Notes: generated by a model not told the origin, from the sequence alone. Numbered from the stretch's first letter, positions 46,780 to 56,920 are shown. The stretch: 64,000 nt of DNA from Asterias rubens (GCF_902459465.1 NC_047068.1:14283195-14347194), one strand, 5' to 3'. Made by a program: numbers and translations.

Positions 46780-46975
46780 CCCAGGCTGTATCGCAAATTT
46801 GGGAGTGATCCGTGGCCAAGGCATTTAAGGGTTGTATGGCTTCTGACGTGCACCCCGAACACAGGTTTTGACAAGATAGGGAGACTGCCAACATAATGAC
46901 AAGAAAGCTCAGTTGGTAGAGCGCCGGCAAGTTGGTTCAAATCCCCATCTAGTAAACTTCTCTTTGTTCAACCAA
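46780..46975 (+). mobile_element. tRNA-related dispersed element, anticodon region deleted
   Basis: GAAAGCTCAGTTGGTAGAGC then GCCGGCAAGTTGGTTCAAAT shows an A-box and B-box but lacks the anticodon loop. The upstream CCAGGCTGTATCGCAAATTT matches the family at 11807-12722. Confidence 0.7.
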
Positions 46976-47239
46976 AATCAGGTATATCATCATCATCATC
47001 TTCCTATACTATGCAGAAACCTCCTCTGGAGTTACACTCGAACATTGGTTGAAGTGCAAACTAGCAGGTGCAGACAAAACTCAAAGCATTAAAAAAATAA
47101 GCATGTATGTGCAAGTAAAAGCAGTTGCTCATTTTAGCATTTTGTTTGGGGGGTGGGTTAGGGCCTATTACATTTGTAGGTTTATAAAATAAAATATTAT
47201 TTTCTCTTTTTTTTCTTCCACAGATCAGGTAGGCCTACA

Positions 47240-48815
47240 ATGAGTTCAAAGACGAGTACTGTCCACCCCATTATGGGCCAACAATCTGTTCAGGTAAGTT
47301 ACGGTATTAATTCGTTTTTATGTCTAATCTTGTTTTTTTTAGTTTTTTTTAGTGCCTTTTTTGATTGTTTTTAATACCTGCTCCCTTGTGTAAAATGTGT
47401 CTGTTTAACCTTAATGCTTTTTCTCAAATTTTAATATATTTTTAGTCATAATTTCTGTATTTTTACTCTTTGTATACATGCATCCGCAATTCGGCTTTTT
47501 GGCTGCCATGTTTGTACATTTTTAATAAACCAATAATAATAATAATAATTAAAGCAGGGTTCTGCCCACAGTGGCCGTGCAGGAAAACAACCACTGGAAG
47601 AGTTTCTCTGTTTTCGACCGCCACACATTATCCAAATGCTTTAAAATTACACTTCCAATTTCCTTTCAAATGTTTTTAACGAAATGTAAAACTGGGTATT
47701 TACCAGTAAAAATGGTATCCCAAGTACTTGCTGATGTGATGTAGTTTTTGAGAAATAAGTAAAACAATGTCATGAAAAAATTTTCATCTCAGTGATCATG
47801 AGACGAAAATTATTTTAGCATGTAAAAGCGTATTTTCATGACATTGTTTTACTCATTTCTCAAAAACTACAGCACCTCAGCAACTAATATTTTAAGATAC
47901 GCTTTCTACTATCATTATCTTCAAACGGTGTACGTTTAATGTAAATCTGTGGACATTGTGTTTTGTGTTACAAAAAGTACCCAAATCCTTTAATACTTGA
48001 CAGAATTGAAAGCTGTTTATCAGACTGAAAGCCAACATTTGAACACAAGACCACCAGACTTGTCTGGTTTTGTCTGGTTTTAAGTTTAAAGGCAGTGGAC
48101 ACTGGTAATTACTCAAAATAATTATCAGCATAAAACCTTACTTGGTAACCCGTAATGGGGAGAGATTGATAGTATAAAACATTGCTCCCTCTGAAGTGAT
48201 GTAGTTTTCGAGAAAGAGGTAATTTTCCATGAATTTGATTTTGAGACCTCAGAATTAGAATTCAAGGTCTCGAAATCAAGCATCTGAAAGCACACAACTT
48301 CATGTGACAAGGGTGTTTTTTTCTTTCATCGTTATCTCGCAACTCCGATGACCAATCAAGCTCAAATTTTCACAGGTTTGTTTTTTATGCATATGTTGAG
48401 ATACAGCAAGTGAGAAGACTGGTCTTTGACAATTACCAATAGTGTCCAGTGTCTTTAATGGCCCATGGCTAGAATCACTGGCCTCAGGCCCATGGTCCAG
48501 TGTTAATTTCCAGCCCCAAATTCTTCCGAATGGACCCAAACACGTCTGTTTTTTCTTCCACAGCAAGAGACTGTAAGAGAAGTAGTCCGAACAACTGAAA
48601 CCCATGTGGTGAACATTCAACAACAACAAGACGTGACAGTTGTTGAAGTTACTGAGAGTGAAACCACTTGTCTTGAATGCTGCCTCAGTACTACCATGAT
48701 AATTCTTCAAATGATTGGCGCAGCTATTATTGCAGCCCTAACAGTTTTCTACACTACGATGTTATGTGTTCTTGCCTGCTGCAGTGGGATGTTAAGTCAT
48801 ACCCACTACTGGTAA
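47240..48815 (+). CDS. Gene D: VHP-family member with a membrane-spanning C-terminus
   Basis: The coding exons are 47240-47293 (exon starts at 47224 after TTCCACAG; donor GTAAGT at 47294) and 48564-48815 (after TTCCACAG), phase 0, 18 plus 83 residues. The first exon reads MSSKTSTVHPIMGQQSVQ, with VHP at residues 8-10 as in T1. The second begins QETVREVVRTTE, is Gln/Val/Thr-rich, has CLECC near residues 54-58, and then about 30 uninterrupted hydrophobic residues (about 60-89, MIILQMIGAAIIAALTVFYT and on), followed by ACCSG and a short His/Trp tail. A single helix flanked by Cys clusters fits a small acylated membrane protein, which is inference. The last exon is diverged from T1 and A beyond confident alignment; membership rests on the VHP exon and shared flanks. 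Confidence 0.65.
47725..47998. mobile_element. Palindromic MITE of the 36369 family, partial, in gene D intron
   Basis: TGATGTAGTTTTTGAGAAAT and ATTTCTCAAAAACTACAGCA are the mirrored arms around TCAGTGATCATGAGACG. The left terminus is missing. Confidence 0.7.
48090..48454. mobile_element. TTAA MITE about 110 bp upstream of gene D exon 3
   Basis: It runs AGGCAGTGGACACTGG to GTGTCCAGTGTCT between TTAA at 48086-48089 and 48455-48458, in the intron of gene D. Confidence 0.8.
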
Positions 48816-49268
48816 TGGTAGAGCACTTAAACAGCTACCTGAGCGGAATGTTTTGGAACAGAAATGGTATTGTAACTTGTTTATAATGCACTTGTTGACC
48901 ATTTTAATGTAATTTTGATATGTGTACACTTCTGAATTTTTTGTAATTATCGATTAAAAAATCAGGCCCAAACCTAAAGGTTTTGAAAAACTAAAAACAC
49001 TTCTACTGTTGAGAGCGCGCGTCAAAGGACAATGCCGCTGACATCATTTGTGGGAGTTTGCTTTGTTATACCTCCACGCTGTAACAAAGCGGCTTTACAA
49101 ATTAGAGCTCCCAACTATGACGTTTTGAGAGTGATTACGTAACAGAGCTTTTTGCAAATCTCTCAGAAAACACTGGATAAGGGTATTCGAAATGATTGTT
49201 TTTTTACACAATTAAAAATTATTTGTAATCATATGACTCGATTTCCTCATTCATTGACAACATTTTAA

Positions 49269-49570
49269 AGGCAGTGGACACTATTGGTAATTATTCAAAA
49301 TAATTATTAGCATTAAACCTCACTTGGTAAAGATTAATGGGGAGAGGTTGGCAGTATAAAACATTGTGCGAAACGGCTCCCTCTGAAGTGGAGTAGTTTT
49401 CGAGATAGAAGTAATTTTCCACGGATTTTCCATCTAAACGCACACAACTTTGTGTGACTAGGGTGTTTTCTTCTTTCATTATTATCTCGCAACTTTGATG
49501 ACTGATTGAGCTCAAATTTTCACAACTGTGAAGGCTAGTCTTTGACAATTACCAATAGTGTCCACTGCCT
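49269..49570. mobile_element. TTAA MITE with a paralogous empty site
   Basis: The 302-bp copy has TTAA at 49265-49268 and 49571-49574. The paired duplication at 37081-37095 reads CATTTTAAATGAAATTCAG, the same flanks with one TTAA and no element. It has internal deletions relative to the usual 360 bp. Confidence 0.9.
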
Positions 49571-50016
49571 TTAAATGAAATTCAGTAAAGTTCACGACTT
49601 GACATTTGTTCAAGCAGGTCTTTAAGCATGAAGAAAAAAAATTCCCTTACACAATAAGACACAATGTGTCTAGAGGTGCAAATCTACGTATCAATACTAG
49701 GATTTCATTGAAGGGACATAAGGAATGAGTAATTCTTTTGCTTTATTAAATTCCCATTTAGATGTATCATTTAATACAAAAATCAAAGCAATGGGTCAGC
49801 AAGCATCCAGGTCCTCTATCTTACTCCACTCTTTGTGATCTGAAAACACAAGCATGGCACTCTCCCAGGGTTTACCCTAAAACATTCCTAGTGACTGACC
49901 AGTCAGGGCCAGTTAGTTTGTCACTTCACTAGTCCATAATGTGTTTCACTCGTCGACATTTCAAATGAAATAGAGATGCTTTTCAACACTTTAAACTACA
50001 TGTAGTTATATGTAAT

Positions 50017-50415
50017 ATGCCTGTGATATTTTTTTCACAGGACTCGGGAAAGTACTGAGTATACAGTGCTTACACACATCGGTAGATGTGTAAAAACCAA
50101 AAATTAATATTCTTTATCCCCGATGCAAATTTAACATCTATTATATATCAGTGCGGTACCCGCCGCCAAAACATAGGATTCCAACTGCCTCTAGCTACCG
50201 GGCAATCTCGGTAGTCTAGTTGGTAGACACTGCTCTAGAATTGCAAGGGTCATGGGTTCGAATCCCACCCGAGTAACATGCCTCTGATATTTTTTCACAG
50301 GACTTGGGAAAGTACTGAGTATACAGTCCTAACACACATCGGTGTATGGGTAAAAACCAAAGTTATCATTCTTTATCCCCGATGCAAATTTAACATTTAT
50401 TATACATGTAGTCAG
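50017..50415 (+). mobile_element. tRNA-headed SINE repeat with duplicated tail
   Basis: The tail text (GGACTCGGGAAAGTACTGAG, CTTTATCCCCGATGCAAATT) occurs at 50017-50150 and 50278-50415. Between them lies a tRNA-like body, TCTCGGTAGTCTAGTTGGTA to GGGTTCGAATCCCACCCGAG (about 50206-50275). The acceptor arms pair, but the anticodon stem is broken. Confidence 0.65.
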
Positions 50416-50569
50416 CCAGACCACTTGGAGTGAAAATTGACTGGTCCTTACATTGACTGGCATTTGGCTAGCCGACCACTGTTAAGCGAGAACACCGACT
50501 ATCATCACCACTAACTTGGAAGATCCAACCTTTCTTTTTTCCAACTAAATTTTAATCTTGAGTAGGGAG

Positions 50570-51110
50570 AGTGAAGAAGAACAAGATTGGATTTTTGCGC
50601 AGACTCCAGTGTTGTACTGGCATGGAGTTGGTTTTGTTATGATCACAGTGGAATGAAGTCCCAGGGATAGCAGTAAAAAGTCACTTGTGGTATTGGAAAA
50701 AGGTTAACTGGTTATCAAACTAGAAATTACTATAGAAATTGACATTATTACTGATTGTTAAAAATAGTGAGAACACAATGGTAAAGAAAAGAGTCAAAGA
50801 GAACAAGATTGGATTTTTGCTCAGGCTCCAGTGTTGTTTGGAGGTTGTTTTCGTTTTGTCCCAGGAGTATCAGTGTGGTAATGAAAAGTGTTAACTTGTT
50901 ATCAAACAATCAATTACTAAGGATTATCACTGATTGTTGAGCTATGTTATATGTTCTAGGTTAGAAAACGGTACTACAGAAACAAAACATTTTATTTTGG
51001 TTCAAGATTGTATTCCATGTCTGAGCCCAAGTGCTGTCAGGTGGCATGGAGGCAATCACCTTTGTTGTTGCCTCTGTGAAGTATCAGGCCTGCTGTAAAT
51101 GTAACTCCTT
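50570..51110. repeat. Imperfect repeat of about 230 bp
   Basis: ACAAGATTGGATTTTTGC occurs at about 50580 and 50803, each followed by CTCCAGTGTTGT and, later, GTTATCAAAC. A weaker third start (TTCAAGATTGTATTCC) is at about 51000. No gene is seen. Confidence 0.55.
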
Positions 51111-51175
51111 GTTCACAACATTTTTTTTATTATTTTTATTTGTACAGTTATTTGTAATTTTATAAACTTTAAAGG

Positions 51176-51540
51176 AACAATACAGAATTGGTAAGAAACA
51201 ACAATTGCGAAGATCACAGATTTACATAAAACTTACATGGTCTAATAATGGTGATAGTTGAAAACATCCCATTGAAATATTTCTGTCTGAAATGTCATAT
51301 TGATGAGAAATAAATAATCTAACTTTGCGTTTGGAGTTTATCGCTCAGTGAGCGTTCTATTCATTTTTATTTTGGCATTGATGCAATGCAAAATTTGCAC
51401 TCGGCTTTTCACAATTCTCTCGTGACCCAGATGGCCGATCGATCTCAAACTTTTACAGGTTTGTCAATTTATGTATATGGTGGATTACATAAAGTGCTTA
51501 CACCGCCAGCAATTGTTTTGTTAGCAAAAAAACAACTCTC
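51176..51540. mobile_element. MITE related to the T intron 1 element
   Basis: AGGAACAATACAGAATTGG starts it, and GTTTTGTTAGCAAAAAAACA near the right end mirrors the left subterminal part in the T units. The body includes AATGTCATATTGATGAGAAA and GCTCAGTGAGCG. Confidence 0.6.
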
Positions 51541-51648
51541 TTAAGTCCCTGTAATAGTTATAGTTGCCTTTTTAACTATAAGTAGTAGATTTGAGTTTTT
51601 CTTTGTTTTTTTACAGGTTTTTGCTAACTAGCTATGTTATTTTCTTAA

Positions 51649-52025
51649 AGACACTGGACACTATTGGTAATTGCCAAAAACCAGAGTTCTCCCTTGATGT
51701 ATCTCAACATATGCAGAAAATAACAAACCTGTCAAAATTTGAGCTCAATTGGTCGTCGAAGTTGCGAGACAATAATGAAAGAAAAAACACCCTTGTCGCA
51801 CGAAGTTGTGTCCATTCAGGTGCTTGATTTCGAGACCTCAAATTCTAAATCTTAAGTCTCGAAATCAAATTTGTGGAAAATTACCTCTTCCTCGAAAACT
51901 ACGTTACTTCAGAGGGAGCTGTTTCTCTCATGTTTTATACTATCAACCTCTCCCCATTACTTGTTACCAAGTAAGGTTTTATGCTAACAAATATTTTGAG
52001 TAATGAACAATAGTGTCCACTGCCT
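51649..52025. mobile_element. TTAA MITE (reverse orientation)
   Basis: TTAA at 51645-51648 and 52026-52029 encloses AGACACTGGACACTATTGG to GTGTCCACTGCCT. Confidence 0.85.
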
Positions 52026-52215
52026 TTAATGTACATATGTAATTTTGAATTTGTTTATCTTTAGCATTTTAAGGTTGTATTGTATTTGTTTTACTAGATA
52101 AAACTAAGTTCATTGAAGGCACGGCCGTGCCGTGCAGGGCTACTGACAAGTTACTGACAAGAACCAGTACCCTCATTTGATGTGCCCCAGCAAATGTACG
52201 CAAAAAAATAACAAA

Positions 52216-52304
52216 AATGTCATGTTTGTTGTGTTGTGTTGTCATTTAGCCTTCGAGAAAGACTCTGCTAGGGTCGAAACGTCAGGCCATTAACTATTTT
52301 TTTC
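52216..52304 (+). mobile_element. 89-bp insertion with GAAACGTC core and 13-bp target duplication
   Basis: AAAAAATAACAAA at 52203-52215 is repeated at 52305-52317. The paired block at about 37896-37911 has it once. The insert contains GCCT, then GAC...GTC as a short stem, then GAAACGTCAGGC, so GCCT/AGGC could close around it, with GAAAC and GUC placed as in a hammerhead. The first core box (CUGANGA) is not recognisable. It ends in a T-rich tail. Confidence 0.6.
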
Positions 52305-53004
52305 AAAAAATAACAAACTGAACATTTGGGGTCAAGTGGTCATCAAAGTTGCAAAGAAAATAGCGAAAGAAGAAACAAAACACCCTAGTTGCATGTCATT
52401 GTGTGCATTCTAGGATGAAACTTTTTGTAGTCAAAAACATCTCTTTCTTTAGAACTTTCTTTAGAACTACATCACTTCAAAGGATGTCGTTAATACCAAT
52501 ATTAAAACATCAACAATTCTTCAGTACTCTTTAGCAAGTAAGTTTTTATGGTCATTCATTTTTTGAGTAATAACCAAAGGTATACCCTCCCTCCAAGTCT
52601 TTCCTCTTACATTGCAGGCCAACATGAGACACTAAAAGTAAATAAGCTTAATAAAAGTATCATTCTCAATTTAGTGAATCTTCCGTTACCCTGCCTCCAG
52701 AGTGCTAAAATAAGTTAAGTGAGCACGCTGGTCAAACATTTGCTATAGTATAAGGCCCAAACAATTGTTACTCCCCAAAAGTGTATATAAACAGTAAACA
52801 CTGTCCCATGCAGCCCTCAACCTCAACCACTTCCTTTATAGAGCCTGCCTCCTTTTAATTAAAGAATAAAGTTTTAGAAATAAACATTAAAATCACATTA
52901 TCCTATAAAAGAAAGGAGATATTAGGGAGATGATTCACTCATGAATCATATTCTACTGCCCTCTATGACAAGTGAAAGTTTTAGTCTTGCATTTCACAAC
53001 AAAT

Positions 53005-53699
53005 AGACTGTGCAAGTCTCGCGCACATTGGAGCGAGAAAACACGACAGACGAAAAACTTGTTATTTATCAAATCAAATCTTTGCTTTAATCTATTCTAA
53101 ATACCAAATTTGAACAACAAAAATACTCATTAGAGCTTGTTTAATTTAGTTTTAGCTTTTTAACCATTTATGCAATTAATCGGTTATAGTTTATGTATAG
53201 ACAAAAGGAAAATTCTGGGACAAGGATGTTTATTTGATCTTTAATTTTTTGAAACCCCTGTTGCAAATCTACGCTCGATTGTGAAATTATCAAAAGCTGG
53301 GTTTTACGCGGACGCACAATGCTCGCGAGGGCGCTGGATTAATGCGTGCACAGGTTAAAGAGGAAGCTGATGCTTAAATGACCAATGAAAACATGCGTCT
53401 GCGTACGTTTCGTGATCGGAGATGGGCACAAATTCTTAATTTTTTTCAAGTAACTTGACCTGAGGTCATGTTTTCATATCTGTTTTTCTTCGCTATTTTG
53501 TTAAATTTATTCGTACTTTTAGATATGTTGTTAATTAGTATTACATTTTCAACAATGTAATTATTATGGTCATCAGTTACGTTAAACTAAAATAATGGAC
53601 GAAACAAAATCTCCCCAACGTAAAACTCCAGAAGGTTGGGACCACAATGGTCCCGGAAGTTCAAATATGCGCGAGACTTGCGCTAGACTTGCACAGTCT
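53005..53699. mobile_element. 695-bp non-autonomous element absent from the paired block
   Basis: The first 15 bases AGACTGTGCAAGTCT and the last 15 AGACTTGCACAGTCT are inverted repeats, continued by CGCGCA/TGCGCG with an 11-bp extra stretch at the right. The paired block at about 39337 reads ACAACAAATTGGCGTGC without it. No long frame is seen inside. Confidence 0.85.
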
Positions 53700-53942
53700 C
53701 TTGGTGTGCTTTCACTTTCAGAATCAGATGACTAATGATAAAAGAATCCAGGCCTGAGTCAAGTGAAGTCTTAAAGTTAAATGATTACAGTAAATGAGTG
53801 AGAATTACCTCTTTCTCAAAGACGATAGCGGAACAAACCTCACATAGTCATTATGATGATAGCTCTACACTAGTCTACGTGAGGAGTAGCAGATAATAAA
53901 TATGCAGAGCAGAGAGATCCAGTTTTACTTATTTAGGAAAAG

Positions 53943-54060
53943 TTTCCGTATGGCGCCACCACTTTTTCACTCGATATGAAATAATATAGTATCTACTTCA
54001 CCTCAATGAGATATCCATTTTTGTAAAAATGAGTGAAAAGGTGGTGGCGCCATACGGAAA
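53943..54060. repeat. Hairpin element TTTCCGTATGGCGCCACCAC, copy 1
   Basis: The left arm TTTCCGTATGGCGCCACCAC and right arm GTGGTGGCGCCATACGGAAA are perfect inverted repeats. A second copy lies at 55433-55556. A truncated one lies at 39568. Confidence 0.9.
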
Positions 54061-54113
54061 GTTATCCCTTATTTAGTCTATTGATTGAATTTGGTACAAT
54101 TAAAGAATACAGG

Positions 54114-54197
54114 TCCACTCCACTATATATCCACGCATCCAAGGCTGCGTGGATGTCCACTCCACTATATATCCATGCATCCAAGGCTGCGTGGATG
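54114..54197 (+). repeat. 42-bp direct repeat, each with its own hairpin
   Basis: TCCACTCCACTATATATCCA starts at 54114 and 54156. Each unit contains CCACGCATCC or CCATGCATCC, then AAGGCTGCGTGGATG, able to fold locally. Inverted text CATGGAGGTA/TACCTCCATG follows. Confidence 0.85.
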
Positions 54198-54280
54198 CAT
54201 GGAGGTAGAATTGTACCTCCATGGTGGATGCAATCAGGGTTAGGGTTAGCCCAGGTTGGACTCCTCCGTTGCATGCAACG

Positions 54281-54440
54281 CGACGTCGTCCTGGAAAGAA
54301 AAGATACCCGATCCGTGCTTTGTGTACAAACATATGGACACGCGTCTGGGAACTACCAAGAATAGTTCCCCGACGCGTGTTCATATGTTTGTACACCAAG
54401 TGCGGATTGGGCCAGGATTCTTTCCAGGATGAACGTGTGC
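54281..54440. repeat. Large inverted repeat centred at about 54359
   Basis: GTGTACAAACATATG, GACACGCGTC and GGGAACTA at the left pair with TAGTTCCC, GACGCGTGTTCATATG and TTTGTACAC at the right around a 7-base loop. Outer parts GATCCG/CGGAT and CTGGAAAGAA/TTCTTTCCAG continue the pairing. Open frames on both strands here are palindrome artefacts. Confidence 0.85.
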
Positions 54441-54801
54441 AGATAACTCTACACGTTTGTCCTGGGAAAAAAATACGCGCACGGTCGGGGACAATCGGCA
54501 TATCGGCATTTAGCGGCGAAAATTTTCACTCAAAATTCATTTGATTTTTACACAAAACCTGTAATACCTATTTGAACAATTCCAAGTGTAGGGCTATCTG
54601 CAACTTCTGAAGCATTCGATCGGTAGGTTTCATGATGCAGATAGTTGCAGATGTTTTTTTTTTAAAAGCGAAAGATTTTGATAATTATCAGTGGTGCCGG
54701 GGCCAAGGTCAAGGATACCGAGTGGATTGGACCGATTTATAAGGTCTATTGCAATTAACCCCCCCGACTGATTTTGCTGAATGGCGGAAATGCACTGCCC
54801 T

Positions 54802-54844
54802 GTGGGATGGGAAAAGGGGCTTTGTAAGCCCCTTTTCCCATCCC
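54802..54844. repeat. Perfect 19-bp hairpin inside a wider inverted element
   Basis: GGGATGGGAAAAGGGGCTT, then TGT, then AAGCCCCTTTTCCCATCCC. The wider element 54748-54896 has weaker outer pairing (ATTGCAATTA...TAATTGCAAT, GACTGATTTT...AAAATCAGTC). Confidence 0.9.
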
Positions 54845-54920
54845 AAAGTGTCTTTCGGCAATTTACAAAAATCAGTCAGGCGGTAATTGCAATTTATATA
54901 AACCCTATCATTTATCAATC

Positions 54921-55191
54921 AGGGCCCAGTTTCATGGCTCTGCTTACCGCCGAATTATGTGCTTACGATCACGATTCCCCGCTTACGTGCAAGCGCCGAA
55001 TTTCTGTGCTAGCCTTGTAATGTAAGCAAGTTAGAATGCCTATTAACGTGGAGTATGCACGCGCAGAAGCCAAAATTCGCCGCTAACCCGTGAAATACGC
55101 TTGCCGTAAGCACAGAATTCCCTGCTTCCGTAAGCGCCGATTCTGTGCTTACGGTAAGCAGAGCCATGAATTTCATGATGAAATTGGGCCC
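54921..55191. mobile_element. GGGCCC-ended element, GC-richer variant
   Basis: The left end GGGCCCAGTTTCATGGCTCT, then GCTTACCG, and the right end CGGTAAGCAGAGCCATGAAT running to GAAATTGGGCCC are inverted. The interior repeats GCTTACG-type words. Confidence 0.75.
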
Positions 55192-55241
55192 AGCCAGACA
55201 TGGGGTGGGGCTAGGTAGGGTTTATTTATTCCCAGCACATC

Positions 55242-55417
55242 ATAAGCCTATTCGCTATTGCAGCTGCGCATGTCCGTTACTGCTGACACCGCAATTTGTT
55301 TATCTCCCGTGACCTTTTGACAATAAACCCGGGTATTGTCAAAAGGTCACGGGAGATAAACAAATTGCGTTGTCAGCAGTAACGGACATGCGCAGCTGCA
55401 ATAGCGAATAGGCTTAT
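55242..55417. repeat. 176-bp near-perfect palindrome
   Basis: Two 84-base arms (55242-55325 and 55334-55417) differ at one position and are separated by AACCCGGG. The arms begin ATAAGCCTATTCGCTATTGC. It is far longer and better matched than the other foldbacks in the window, so it is either recent or conserved by gene conversion between arms. Confidence 0.95.
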
Positions 55418-55432
55418 TGAGTTGAGGGAAAA

Positions 55433-55556
55433 GTTTCCGTATGGCGCCACCACTTTTTCATTCGATATTAATTTAAATAATATAGTATCTAATTAACCTC
55501 AATGAGATATCCCTTTTTGTAAAAATGAGTGAAAAGGTGGTGGCGCCATACGGAAA
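55433..55556. repeat. Hairpin element TTTCCGTATGGCGCCACCAC, copy 2
   Basis: The same arms and nearly the same centre (TATAGTATCTA, CAATGAGATATCC) as 53943-54060. Confidence 0.9.
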
Positions 55557-55563
55557 GTTATCC

Positions 55564-56201
55564 GAGTTGAGAGACAACAAAGAATCAAAAACCTGCTCCT
55601 AAAACACTCCCAAATTTTCATTGAGCGATTCAAGATTACCTTATAATTTGAGTGCTTTCTTGGCTCTCAGTGGACATGGAACAGCAGGTGTTTTGACGGC
55701 CGATGTGGCATACCGAGCTGAGACCATGGGCGCCGCCATGTGGAAGTATCCCATCATGCACTTCTGATATATATTTGTCACTAGAGGGCGGTATATAAGA
55801 TAAGTGGTATGACTTCAAAAAGACACCACCTCATGATTATTATCCGCAAACCCATGTTTTTTTTGCAACATATTTTTTTGGGAAAAAGGAAAGACATAAA
55901 TAAAAAACAAAAACAGAGTATTCGATCAATCTTTGTGTTGATTTTGTCAAAAACAAATCAACTAATAATGATCGGCAGACTGCACCATCCCAGTATGGCC
56001 AAATTTGTGAAAAAGGGATCACCTACTCATGACTCGAGGAAGAAAATGTGGTTGACACATCTGTCGATTGAGTGTTTTACTAACATGCAGCCGTCCATTT
56101 GTTTCTCAACAATGTCTATTATTATGATCCTGAGCGACAAAGTGGTTTTGTTTGTTTGAAGTAGGGCCCTTCGTGATATTCATCTTGGAATGGACAAAAT
56201 A
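55564..56201. other. Intergenic region without a supported gene
   Basis: I see short frames only, none with splice context or recognisable protein character. The right end leads into the tRNA. Confidence 0.4.
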
Positions 56202-56273
56202 AGGTCCCGCCGAGATTTGAACTCGGATCGCTCGATTCAAAGTCCAAAGTGCTAACCGTTACACCACGGGGCC
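56202..56273 (-). tRNA. tRNA-Gln (UUG anticodon), slightly degraded
   Basis: On the minus strand the 72 bases match the animal tRNA-Gln pattern: GTGGTGTAACGGTTAGCAC, then GGACTTTGAATC with loop CTTTGAA (anticodon TTG), and GAGTTCAAATCTC (B box). The acceptor GGCCCCG/CGGGACC has one C-A mismatch and the anticodon stem one G-G mismatch. No CCA is encoded, as expected. The downstream side (56190-56201) lacks a strong T run. A 3'-half fragment at 56524-56546 suggests local duplication or tRNA-derived repeats, so function is uncertain. Confidence 0.7.
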
Positions 56274-56523
56274 TCTACATTAACACGTGTATATGGTATC
56301 AAATTGAACGAGGAGTGGTTTGCCATGAATAAAATGATGTTGGATTTTTTGTGTATCAAGATATTTGATACACAGTAGTCTATAGCCTACCAGTAAAAAC
56401 TTATGATGAAACCCTCCAAATTGTAGTAAATTCCTATGGGGAGTCAATTAATTGGCATTTCACATAGTACAAACTATGGCTGCATGCATTTAAAAATGCC
56501 ATTATAAATTCTTGCAAGAAACA

Positions 56524-56546
56524 AGGTCCCGCAGAGATTTGAACTC
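56524..56546 (-). pseudogene. tRNA-Gln 3' fragment
   Basis: On the minus strand GAGTTCAAATCTC then TGCGGGACC matches the T arm and acceptor of the tRNA at 56202-56273. The text next to it (AACAAGGTCCC against AATAAGGTCCC) is also shared. The rest of the tRNA is missing. Confidence 0.7.
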
Positions 56547-56708
56547 AAAAACATTTTATTTGAACAAACAGAAAACTTTTCTTCGCTAAATAAAATTGTG
56601 GCTTTATTGGTGAAAAACATCAAATAAAGTGAATTTGACTAAACAATAGCAAACTTAAAACGCTAGCGGCAAGCTGTTCTTTTCAACGCAAGCACCAATT
56701 ATTACCAC

Positions 56709-56920
56709 GGGTGCGTTCGATTAGCTTCCCTGTGTCGACCCCGCGGTGCTCATATACGAGTGAGCCCCTGACAAGAGCTAATCGAACGATCACTCACCCT
56801 CTCGTGGTGACGCCATACACCTCGGGACAGCCCCAACTGACCCGTTCCACAAGCAGGGCCCTTAGGGCTGACCCGGGCGAGCCCCTGGTATGACGTCGTC
56901 AAAGCTAATCGAACGCACCC
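56709..56920. mobile_element. Element with perfect 19-bp inverted ends
   Basis: GGGTGCGTTCGATTAGCTT at the left and AAGCTAATCGAACGCACCC at the right are exact reverse complements. A third internal copy of the word, GAGCTAATCGAACG, lies at about 56777. The interior is GC-rich compared with its surroundings and non-coding. Confidence 0.85.

Larger units (their letters stand above)
52030..53960 (+). repeat. Segmental duplication A4', paired with 37745-39610
   Basis: This is the second copy of the block. It lacks the AT-rich stretch and carries two extra insertions (52216-52304 and 53005-53699). No gene is seen. Confidence 0.85.

Noticed and set aside
54033-54544. Overlapping frames of 107-133 codons on both strands
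   Set aside because: They lie in a large inverted repeat, which produces mirrored open frames.
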